DNA of 64,000 nt from JBJENW01 sp051880395. GTDB taxonomy: Bacteria; Bacillota; Clostridia; Lachnospirales; Lachnospiraceae. How positions within the stretch are numbered: position 1 is the first letter of the stretch; each line of letters starts with the position of its first letter. The position numbers were made by a program, and so were the translations under genes. The DNA is taken from contig JBJENW010000134.1 in assembly GCA_051880395.1 (NCBI GenBank), positions 1-64,000 on the forward strand, written 5' to 3'. Of the stretch, positions 34,898 through 43,091 are shown one piece after another. The notes beneath the pieces are model-generated. The model searched no databases, had not been told where the DNA came from, and saw only the letters and a list, made by a program, of their open reading frames with translations.

Positions 34898-36026
34898 AAG
34901 GGCTTTTGTCCTGTTTTAGGCTACGGCAGGATACGACCTGATTTTTTCCGTGGCGTTTGCCATAATACAGATAGTGGTCTGCAATCTGTATGGTATCTTC
35001 GATCGTCTGACCTTCTGTAGATTCAGAAATTCCGAATGTCATACGAAAGTGGACATGGGTTGATTCAAAATCAACCACGGTACTGCATATTTTTTCCCGA
35101 ATTTTTGTTGCAACTCTTTCGGCATTTTCCAGGTCACAAAACGGAAGAATGATCAGAAATTCTTCGCCTCCCCAGCGACAGACAATATCATTTTTTCGAA
35201 TTTCCTGTCGAAACAGGTTTGATGCGGTGACCAATACGCAATCGCCAAAGTTATGTCCGTAAGTGTCATTGATCTTTTTGAAATCATCGATATCTGCTAA
35301 AATGACACAGTAGAGGGTGCCGTTTGCAATCGCATCCTGTTCAAATTCTGTGATGATCCGACGATTGCTCAGACCGGTCAGCGCATCGGTCATCGAGAGT
35401 ATTTCGAGTGTCGAATTCTGGCTCATCAGTTTTTCCTGCAGCGAAAGAATCTGGATGATAAAAGCAATAATAAAGAAAATGGTAGCAAATAATGTAATCC
35501 CGTAATTCATGATGGCGAGTGTGGTAGAGATCTTCGGGTCTAGTGAATAAAAGGGCTCATAATTCCACAACTGTAAAATGGCAAAGATCGCGACAGCAAG
35601 CACGGAATAACAAAAAGGATAGAAGTGTTCTTCCTGCTTTTCCAATGCCAATCCATAATAACAAAAGTATGCGAGCGGTATGATCGCGACACAGTAAATA
35701 GAAAACCCACTCGTTTTTCCGATGATCAAAACGGAAAGAGCCGCATGAAGTGTAACTTCCAAATTTATCAGATGGAAGAATTTTTGGTGTTCTCTTTTTT
35801 TGGAGACAGTAAATGCGACGATATAGAGGATGACGCTTCCAATGTTCAATATTGCCATAAGATTTGTGCCTAAACTTAAAAACACAAAAAGAAACAGGGA
35901 ATGGCATAGAAAGAACATAGCAGATATGAATTGTTCTAATTCTGCTTCACGATATCCATGTTCAATTCTAATCCGGCCATTTAATAATTCTAAAACTGAT
36001 TCTAAAAATAGTTTTATCTGTTTCAA
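34896..36026 (-). CDS. Membrane diguanylate cyclase (GGDEF)
   Basis: Protein of 376 residues that should make cyclic di-GMP. About six hydrophobic helices occupy residues 30-205. A GGDEF domain covers about 210-370: SMTDALTGLSNRR at its start, DIDDFKKINDTYGHNFGD, and the active site GGEEF. The product-inhibition site RKND lies five residues before GGEEF, so feedback control is probably intact. The leading region is a membrane sensor of unknown ligand. It is divergent from an EAL phosphodiesterase gene 220 bases away, an obvious make/break pair. Confidence 0.87.
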   Translation of the reverse strand: MKQIKLFLESVLELLNGRIRIEHGYREAELEQFISAMFFLCHSLFLFVFLSLGTNLMAILNIGSVILYIVAFTVSKKREHQKFFHLINLEVTLHAALSVLIIGKTSGFSIYCVAIIPLAYFCYYGLALEKQEEHFYPFCYSVLAVAIFAILQLWNYEPFYSLDPKISTTLAIMNYGITLFATIFFIIAFIIQILSLQEKLMSQNSTLEILSMTDALTGLSNRRIITEFEQDAIANGTLYCVILADIDDFKKINDTYGHNFGDCVLVTASNLFRQEIRKNDIVCRWGGEEFLIILPFCDLENAERVATKIREKICSTVVDFESTHVHFRMTFGISESTEGQTIEDTIQIADHYLYYGKRHGKNQVVSCRSLKQDKSP

Positions 36027-36248
36027 AATAAGACAACCTCTCTTTTATTCATACACAAACATTTGTTTTTTTATCTGTTTCCTCTATGGTTATTTCGGCA
36101 GAAAGCCGATATTATATTAGAACTTTTGAGGAATCTCCTACAAGAAGAAAACGATAATCGGATTCAAAAATTATAAAAAAATAGTACGAAAGTACTTTGA
36201 GATATGTTAAAATAAAGACGATAGAACGTTTATGAAGGGGTGTGAAAC

Positions 36249-37898
36249 ATGGATATGGGAAAAATGCTTCAGTATATTATGAGCAGAAAGGATACCATCA
36301 TCTTTCAGTGGACACCGGAAACGGGGTGGAAGTCCCTGACGGAGTGTACGCGTGTGCTAAAAGATTGTGATCTGGAACACACAGATCTGTTTCAGTTGAA
36401 AAACTGGGTAGAGCCAGAGGATCAGGCGGCATTTCAGGTATTTTTAAATCAGGTGCAGGCACTGATCGATGGAAATGATAAGATTCTTGCGCCGGAAGAA
36501 AAGAAAGTTTCCATTGCGGTTCGTTTTTTGGAACAGAGTGGAAGATATGCCTATCAGAATCTGAACTGTTGGGTAGAACGGGAAAACGGTGTATTGATTC
36601 GTATGTTTGCCATGTCGGATCCGTTGAATGCAGAGGAAGTCTATCGTTTGAAAGTGGCGCAGGTCTTTACGGCAGACCAGGATCCCTCTATTTTTATGAA
36701 ACAGGTCATGGAATTGATTCAGACGAATCCGGATAAGAAATATGCAGTAATCCAGTTTGACATTGCAAAATTTAAAATGATCATTGCAGATTTTGGAGAA
36801 AAACAGGCGACAGATCTTTTGAATTATTTTGTTACGACATTGAAAGTCATCTGCAATCAGTTTCAGATCTATACCCGGTTGTCGTCGGATATTTTTATGG
36901 TCGTGACACCGTACAAAGAGAAAAAAGAATTGCTGGAATTTGTGGAATATTTGGACAGCCAGCTGCGCGGGTATAAGGGAATGCATTATCGGGTGGTTTA
37001 TGGAATCTGTCCGATCGGCGATTTGAAAAACGGATTCCGCCAGTACGGCGATGCAGCTGCAATGGCGAGACAGAGTATAAAAATGAATGTATTGGAGAAG
37101 GTTGCCTTTTACAGCGACACAATGAAAGAGAATATCTCGACCAGTAAGTTTATTGAAGACCATATGGATCACGCATTGGAAAACCATGAATTTGTCATGT
37201 TTTTACAGCCAAAGTGTATGATTTCGGATGGATCGGTCATCGGAGCTGAGGCGCTGGTGCGCTGGGTGATGCCGGGGCATGGGATCGTGCCGCCGAATGA
37301 ATTTATTCCGGTATTTGAAAAAAATGGGTTTGTGATCAAAATGGATCAATATATCTGGGAAGAGGCTTGTAAGCGAATCCGAAAATGGATCGATGCCGGC
37401 ATATCGCCGCTTCCGATTTCCATCAATGTTTCCAGAAAGCATCTGCGCGATACAAAGTTTATAGATGTGCTCGACGGACTGGTCGCCAAATATGACATCC
37501 CGAGACATTATCTGGAGATTGAGATTACGGAGACGGTGGATGAGAGCGGAATTGAAAAAAATATGAATGAATTGAAACAGCATGGGTACACCCTTTTGAT
37601 GGATGATTTTGGATCAGGATATTCGTCGCTAAATACGTTAAAAGACACGAAGTTCGATATCATCAAAATGGATCGGATGTTTTTGAATGATTTTATCAGC
37701 TCCGACCGTGGAAAGAAGATCGTGAAGCATATGGTAAACATGACAAAAGAAATCGGACTGGACATGGTTGCCGAAGGCGTGGAAACAAAAGAAGAGGCAG
37801 AATTTTTGAGAAACTGCGGGTGTGACACGGCGCAGGGATTCTATTACGCAAGACCAATGCCTGCAGACGAATTTGAAGAAAAATATTTACATATATAA
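36249..37898 (+). CDS. Cyclic di-GMP phosphodiesterase (degenerate GGDEF plus EAL)
   Basis: Cytosolic protein of 549 residues. A PAS-like N-terminal part (about 15-125) contains WKSLTECTRVL. A GGDEF-like domain without the catalytic motif (TRLSSDIFMVV where GGDEF would be) covers 145-290, and an EAL domain covers 300-545. The EAL domain keeps the key residues: GAEALVRW, ISINVSRKHL, EIEITETV, LLMDDFGSGYSS, IIKMDRMFL, and VAEGVE near the end with GFYYARPM. It should therefore hydrolyse cyclic di-GMP. GAAGGGGTG precedes the ATG. Confidence 0.87.
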   Translation: MDMGKMLQYIMSRKDTIIFQWTPETGWKSLTECTRVLKDCDLEHTDLFQLKNWVEPEDQAAFQVFLNQVQALIDGNDKILAPEEKKVSIAVRFLEQSGRYAYQNLNCWVERENGVLIRMFAMSDPLNAEEVYRLKVAQVFTADQDPSIFMKQVMELIQTNPDKKYAVIQFDIAKFKMIIADFGEKQATDLLNYFVTTLKVICNQFQIYTRLSSDIFMVVTPYKEKKELLEFVEYLDSQLRGYKGMHYRVVYGICPIGDLKNGFRQYGDAAAMARQSIKMNVLEKVAFYSDTMKENISTSKFIEDHMDHALENHEFVMFLQPKCMISDGSVIGAEALVRWVMPGHGIVPPNEFIPVFEKNGFVIKMDQYIWEEACKRIRKWIDAGISPLPISINVSRKHLRDTKFIDVLDGLVAKYDIPRHYLEIEITETVDESGIEKNMNELKQHGYTLLMDDFGSGYSSLNTLKDTKFDIIKMDRMFLNDFISSDRGKKIVKHMVNMTKEIGLDMVAEGVETKEEAEFLRNCGCDTAQGFYYARPMPADEFEEKYLHI

Positions 37899-37977
37899 AA
37901 ATAGCGCAGCCTTTTGTTGTTTTTTGGGGGAAAGTAAAGTATACTGAGAAAAAAGGAGCTGGATAAAGGAGGATTGT

Positions 37978-38814
37978 ATGAAAAATTTTGTATTGCACAA
38001 TGGATATGAAATTCCGGAAATTGGATTTGGAACCTGGAAAACGCCAAATGGCGATGTCGCCGTGCAATCGGTGAAGGAGGCGCTGGCGTGTGGATACCGG
38101 CATATTGATACGGCGGCAGCCTATGAGAATGAAACGAGTGTCGGACAGGCGATCAGAGAATCGGGGCTGAAGCGAGAAGAGGTGTTTATTACCAGTAAAC
38201 TCTGGAATTCTCAGCGTGGATATGAGACGACTTTGGCGGCTTTTGAAAAGACAATGGACAAGTTGGGATTGGAATATCTGGATCTGTATCTGATTCACTG
38301 GCCGGCAAGTGTGCATCAGTTTGAAAATTGGGAAGCGTTGAATGTAGAGACCTGGCGGGCGATGATCCAATTGTATAAGGAGGGCCGAATCAAAGCGATC
38401 GGCGTGTCGAACTTTTGCCCACATCACTTGAAAGCGTTGATGGAAATGGAAGTGATACCGATGGTCAATCAGATTGAATTCCATCCGGGTATGACGCAGC
38501 CGGAAGTGGTATCGTATTGCAAAGAGCACGATATTTTGGTGGAGGCGTGGAGTCCACTTGGAAATGGTGCATTGCTGCAAAGTGCGTTGATCAAGGAATT
38601 GGCTGAGAAATATAAAAAGAGCCCGGCACAGATTTGTCTGCGTTTTGTATTGCAGCAGGGAGTCCTTCCGTTGGCAAAATCGGTGACACCGTCACGGATA
38701 CGGGAGAATTTGGAAATTCTGGATTTTGAACTTTCGGATGAGGATATGAAAAAACTGGTCGATATGCCAAATATCGCATACTCTGGCTCAGACCCGGATA
38801 AGGTCGATTTTTAA
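37978..38814 (+). CDS. Aldo/keto reductase
   Basis: NADPH-dependent oxidoreductase of 278 residues with the AKR barrel and tetrad: Asp in HIDTAAAYENE, Tyr in AAAYENE, Lys in FITSKLWNS and His in LYLIHWP. The cofactor region LAKSVTPSRIRENLEI lies near the C-terminus. It resembles the 2,5-diketogluconate reductase type found in many Bacillota and reduces aldehydes or ketones; the natural substrate is unknown. GGAGG lies before the ATG and a strong terminator follows. Confidence 0.9.
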   Translation: MKNFVLHNGYEIPEIGFGTWKTPNGDVAVQSVKEALACGYRHIDTAAAYENETSVGQAIRESGLKREEVFITSKLWNSQRGYETTLAAFEKTMDKLGLEYLDLYLIHWPASVHQFENWEALNVETWRAMIQLYKEGRIKAIGVSNFCPHHLKALMEMEVIPMVNQIEFHPGMTQPEVVSYCKEHDILVEAWSPLGNGALLQSALIKELAEKYKKSPAQICLRFVLQQGVLPLAKSVTPSRIRENLEILDFELSDEDMKKLVDMPNIAYSGSDPDKVDF

Positions 38815-38833
38815 AATAGGTTGTAAAAATAAA

Positions 38834-38882
38834 AACAGGCTTTCATCAAGGAAAAAAGGATGGAAGCCTGTTCTTGTTTTTT
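38834..38882. terminator. Terminator after the aldo/keto reductase gene
   Basis: AACAGGCTTTCATC (38834-38847) pairs with GATGGAAGCCTGTT (38859-38872) with one G-T pair, then CTTGTTTTTT. The A-rich left side may let it serve the leftward kinase gene as well. Confidence 0.75.
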
Positions 38883-39813
38883 AATTCAGGGTTTCAATTT
38901 TTACTTTTTCCAATAACTCGTCTACCAGTTCACGCGTCGGCGGTTTCGTTCCAATCGTAGTGACGGCGCCGGCGGAGACCGCCATGCACATCTTTACCGT
39001 ATCCGCCCTGGAAAACCCGTGATCCAGCGAATAGGAGACTGCGGCAACCATTGCATCACCTGCGCCGACTGTGGAGTGTCGTTTGACATCGACGGCATCA
39101 CATCGTACATGGTAATCATCCAGCAGGAACATCGCTCCATGTTTTCCCATAGAAACGGCAATGGAGGAAATGCCATCTGCTTGTAATTTTTTTGCGATCT
39201 GCAGTAATTCATCTTCGGATGGTTCGTGTTTTAGACCGGCGAACTCTGCCAGTTCCAGATGATTTGGTTTGATGAAATCCGGCTTTGCAGAGAGCGCATT
39301 GGTGAAAAGATCGCCGTCTGCATCGAGCAGAACCTTTGCGCCTTTTTCGTGTACCAGTTCAATGATCTGACGGTAAATATTGCGGTCTGTACCGGCAGGG
39401 ACACTTCCCGCCAGTACAAATAAGGTATCTGGTGCAGCATAGTTTTCAAGCTTGGCAAGCAGCTTTTGGAGATCGGATGGCGTAATAGATGGCCCCGGTT
39501 CGTTTATTTCTGTTACCGCACCACTTTGTTCTACAATTTTTAAATTGGTGCGGGTTTCTCCGTCGATGAATAGAAAATCCGTGGAAATGTGCAGTTCTTC
39601 CAACATCGATTGTATGTGTTTGCCGCTGTTACCAGCCAAAAAACCGGTAGCGATACTATCTGCGCCGAGAGCAGCAATCGTTTTTGACACATTGATACCT
39701 TTTCCGCCTGCGTCTGATTCAATCTGTTTGAGCCGGTTTAGTCCACCCAGGGTAAGTTTTTCAAGGTCTGCGGTTTTATCCATAGCCGGGTTCATTGTCA
39801 CGGTTACGATCAT
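38881..39813 (-). CDS. PfkB-family sugar kinase, 1-phosphofructokinase-like
   Basis: Cytosolic kinase of 310 residues. The N-terminus VTVTMNPAMDKT and the GGKGINVSKTIAALG block are typical of 1-phosphofructokinase and tagatose-6-phosphate kinase. The C-terminal ATP/anion-hole motif with catalytic Asp is TVGAGDAMVAA. It would phosphorylate a sugar phosphate to the bisphosphate. No fruA or fruR gene is adjacent, so assignment to fructose is tentative; tagatose 6-phosphate from galactose breakdown is an alternative in view of the alpha-galactosidase nearby. It lies 13 bases after the upstream GGDEF gene and is probably co-transcribed. Confidence 0.85.
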   Translation of the reverse strand: MIVTVTMNPAMDKTADLEKLTLGGLNRLKQIESDAGGKGINVSKTIAALGADSIATGFLAGNSGKHIQSMLEELHISTDFLFIDGETRTNLKIVEQSGAVTEINEPGPSITPSDLQKLLAKLENYAAPDTLFVLAGSVPAGTDRNIYRQIIELVHEKGAKVLLDADGDLFTNALSAKPDFIKPNHLELAEFAGLKHEPSEDELLQIAKKLQADGISSIAVSMGKHGAMFLLDDYHVRCDAVDVKRHSTVGAGDAMVAAVSYSLDHGFSRADTVKMCMAVSAGAVTTIGTKPPTRELVDELLEKVKIETLN

Positions 39814-39826
39814 TTTGATACTCCTT

Positions 39827-42800
39827 TTATTTTTCTACAATTTTGTAATTATTCTTTCCTGCTAATTTCACTTCATATAAAACGGCATCCGCCTGTTTTA
39901 ATGCGGTACTATAATCGATACTGTCATCTACAACGACGGCACCTAAGCTGATCGATAATTTTTTCTTTTGCTGCTGATAGATCAAAAGGCGGTCCATGCG
40001 GCTGACGAGTTTGTGGAATAGATGGTCTGCTTCCATAATGTCGGTAAGTTCTGGGATACAGACAATAAATTCATCGCCTCCATATCGTGCCACAATGCCA
40101 CGATCTTCAAAAATCGTTTCCAGTTTCTTTCCCAAGAGCTCTAGCGCAGCGTCACCGCCGGCATGCCCGAGGGTATCGTTGACGGATTTGAAATTATCTA
40201 AATCCAGGATTGCAAATGCATAGCGGGACGGCTCCTTCTGGGCATCGCGATAACGCTGGAAGGCATTCTGGAAGCCTTCTCGATTGTAAAGCCCGGTCAG
40301 TGGATCGCGGTCCGCTTTGTGTAAGATACGCTGACGTTCTTTCATCTCATCCTGTGCATTGCTGATCTTTCCGATCATCTGAATAATGTTTTGCTTTTTC
40401 TCGTCGTAGATTTTGGAAACAACCAGTCGGTACCACACCTGGCGTCCGTCGTTATGTTCGAACAAAAACGGTGCCTTGTTTTTGGAATCATCTTCTTTTA
40501 CAGCTAAAAATTGATCGAGAAACAGATTTAATTCGTTGTTGCTCTGGTCATAGTCGTCTAGGTCTACCTCACCACCAAATGTGAACGTATCTGAAAATTT
40601 CGGGTCAAAAAGAAGGATATTCTGAACGCCATTGTATTCGAATACGTATTCATCGGTAATATCCGATAAGATCTGATATCGCTTTGCGGCCAGCGCAAGG
40701 TTTCGGGTGGATTTTTCTTTTTCCCGGTAAACCCAGAAGATCACACACGTAATTGCAGTGAAAAGCAAAAAGAGTGCGATAAAGCTGTAAAGCGGATAAA
40801 TTTCAATCAGGCTTTTTAAGGTTATGTGTTCTGCCGGCGGGTCCATATTGTCGAGCAGAAGCATTTCCATACGATACGACGGAATGCTGTAAATACATTT
40901 GTTGCAAATCGCGATCAGGCGGGCATCTGTCTCACGTCCGAATCCCAGATACATGCCGTTTTTACTCGTCATAGGAAGCATCGTCACATTGTTGTAGCGT
41001 CCTTCGCGGATATAATAGCTGGCGGTGTAATAATTCGTGATGGTATAATCGGCATTCATCTGGTTGACCTGATGAATGGTTTCGGATAACGAATTTTCAT
41101 ATGTGACATCGTTGGAACCTTTAAAATAATCAAATTCATCGCCAACTACGGTGACAGCGGTCTTTTTGGAAAGGTCGTCAATCTGCGTGTGCTGATTTTT
41201 CACCAGCACATTTGTAAAGGAGGCATATTCTTTTGACAGGCGCAGTCGGTCGGAAAAAGCGGAAATCTCCTCAATACCGGCAATAATGTCGATAGAACCA
41301 GGGAGTCCTGGAGAGGCGTTGATTCCGTCGGACATCTGGCTGAAGTTATCGAATGCCAGATAGCGGAATGTGATACCGGTCTGTTTGCTGATGATCTGAA
41401 ACAGCTCCGCCGCTACACCGCAGAATTTTCCGTCTTGTTCGTATTCAAATGGAGCGTAATTTCGCAAATAACCGACGCGCAGGGTCTTATGTTTTTCCAG
41501 ATATTCATTTTCCGAGTCGGAAAATGTCACGGTATATTTGTCAGACTCCAGTTTGGGCTGGGAAAACGTCAGAATATCGTTATCTGTTTTCATATCAGAG
41601 GTTCGTGACGATTCCCATCGGGCATTCCAGTCTTCGAAAATGTCATCGAGTGTCTCGCTTGATTTCCCGGCTGCAGCATCCATGATCCGCTTTTGCTCTT
41701 TGCCATCTGTCAGATTCAGATTGGAAGCCAGAGTTTCGTACTTACCCTTGTTTTCGGTAGTCGCAGAGCTGGTTGTCAGCATGACGACATCGTTCATCTC
41801 GCTGTAGCTGTCCGGATATGGGTCTGTTTTTACGATGGAAATGGTATCCATGTCCAGTGCGTAGCCGGATTCGTTGAGCATAAAGTCTACATAGGCTTTG
41901 GCAGCCTCTTTATTCTGGCTGTGGCAGTTGACACCATAGCAGTAGTCTGTAGAGATGGTGGAGTATTGTTTCCCATCGATCTCATTTGGAAATGGCATAA
42001 AAGAGACGTCGTCGCCTTGATCGCCTGCATGTTTAAATTGTGTCAGAGCCCAGGAACCGATGGCGATACAGCCGATCTTTCCTTGATTGAGCATTGCTTT
42101 TGATTGCTCCCAGTCGCCTTCTCCGACATTTTCTTCACAGAGCTGTTCTTTGACGATGTCGTACAGCAGCCGGTAGACGGTGCCGTGCGTGGAATCCGTG
42201 TTGTATGGATTTGATTCGTTTACAAAAATGTTTTTTCTGTAATCCGCATCCCCGGTCATGTCAATGAATGGATAGATTTCCCAGATATTTAAAGCCCAGT
42301 CAGAGACATAGTTTGTGTAAAACGGGGTGGCATCCGTATAATCTTTGATGGCACGAAGGGCGGACAAAAAATCGGTCGTAGTTTTCGGAATTTCTGTGAT
42401 TCCTGCCTTCTGAAATACCGCTTTGTTATACAAAAAGCCGGATACATAGGCAAATGATGGAATGCCATATACCTGGGCACCGATCTGCTTTGCCTGATCC
42501 ATATAATTATATTTTTTCGATAATTCCGAGGAATCACCGAGTACTTCTAGATATTGTCCGTATTCATCACTAGAGATGGAACTCGGGATAAACAAAACAT
42601 CTGCATAATCACCGGATTTCATCTGTTCAAGTGCCTGTTCTTCATAGTTTTCATAATAAATATAACTGACATCGACACCCGGATAACGGTTTTGAAACAT
42701 TTCTTTATATTTTTGCATTTCTTCCGGAGTTTTATTTACCATAACATCTATGTGACCGGTAATCGATGATTCTGTCGCATAGGTCGAGGTAGGACAAACT

Positions 42801-42874
42801 GCTAATATGCCGGTGCAGATCAAAAACAGTGCGAGGAGAAAGCAGATTGTCCTTTTCCGAGAAAATTTTTTCAT
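39827..42874 (-). CDS. GGDEF protein with two solute-binding sensor domains
   Basis: Membrane protein of 1015 residues from the ATG at 42874. The longer open frame upstream adds 68 residues with no signal and was rejected. The signal peptide is 1-32 (ends TYA). Domain 1 (37-440) resembles extracellular solute-binding family 1, sugar type (MKSGDYADVLFIPSS, WALTQFKHAGDQGDD). Domain 2 (455-690) resembles solute-binding family 3, amino-acid type (LRVGYLRNYAPFEYEQDGKF). Then come helix 693-715, a PAS-like part, and a GGDEF domain with GGDEF at 932-936 and no RxxD inhibition site. It should make cyclic di-GMP in response to external ligands. The Shine-Dalgarno is weak (AAGTAGTGA). Confidence 0.87.
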   Translation of the reverse strand: MKKFSRKRTICFLLALFLICTGILAVCPTSTYATESSITGHIDVMVNKTPEEMQKYKEMFQNRYPGVDVSYIYYENYEEQALEQMKSGDYADVLFIPSSISSDEYGQYLEVLGDSSELSKKYNYMDQAKQIGAQVYGIPSFAYVSGFLYNKAVFQKAGITEIPKTTTDFLSALRAIKDYTDATPFYTNYVSDWALNIWEIYPFIDMTGDADYRKNIFVNESNPYNTDSTHGTVYRLLYDIVKEQLCEENVGEGDWEQSKAMLNQGKIGCIAIGSWALTQFKHAGDQGDDVSFMPFPNEIDGKQYSTISTDYCYGVNCHSQNKEAAKAYVDFMLNESGYALDMDTISIVKTDPYPDSYSEMNDVVMLTTSSATTENKGKYETLASNLNLTDGKEQKRIMDAAAGKSSETLDDIFEDWNARWESSRTSDMKTDNDILTFSQPKLESDKYTVTFSDSENEYLEKHKTLRVGYLRNYAPFEYEQDGKFCGVAAELFQIISKQTGITFRYLAFDNFSQMSDGINASPGLPGSIDIIAGIEEISAFSDRLRLSKEYASFTNVLVKNQHTQIDDLSKKTAVTVVGDEFDYFKGSNDVTYENSLSETIHQVNQMNADYTITNYYTASYYIREGRYNNVTMLPMTSKNGMYLGFGRETDARLIAICNKCIYSIPSYRMEMLLLDNMDPPAEHITLKSLIEIYPLYSFIALFLLFTAITCVIFWVYREKEKSTRNLALAAKRYQILSDITDEYVFEYNGVQNILLFDPKFSDTFTFGGEVDLDDYDQSNNELNLFLDQFLAVKEDDSKNKAPFLFEHNDGRQVWYRLVVSKIYDEKKQNIIQMIGKISNAQDEMKERQRILHKADRDPLTGLYNREGFQNAFQRYRDAQKEPSRYAFAILDLDNFKSVNDTLGHAGGDAALELLGKKLETIFEDRGIVARYGGDEFIVCIPELTDIMEADHLFHKLVSRMDRLLIYQQQKKKLSISLGAVVVDDSIDYSTALKQADAVLYEVKLAGKNNYKIVEK

Positions 42875-43015
42875 GAAAATCACTACTTTCGTATAATCAA
42901 TTGATAGGTGAATTGTAAAAGGCTGTTTTATTATGTCACTATCGAATATAAGTATAACATATTTTTTACAAGAAATGAAATGATATCTTTGAAATAAAGT
43001 AAAAAAAGAAAAAGA

Positions 43016-43044
43016 TTGACCGATGAAAGCGGCTATTGTATGAT
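43016..43044 (+). promoter_or_regulatory. Promoter of the yfhO-galactosidase operon
   Basis: TTGACC at 43016-43021, a 17-base spacer and TATGAT at 43039-43044, 48 bases before the ATG at 43092. Confidence 0.65.
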
Positions 43045-43091
43045 GGAAAGATGCGGAGAGATTAAGAAAAAAAGTCAAAGCGGAGGAAATT

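Noticed and set aside
42875..43078. N-terminal extension of 68 residues on the double-sensor GGDEF protein
   Set aside because: The extension has no ribosome site and would bury the clear signal peptide starting MKKFSRKR.
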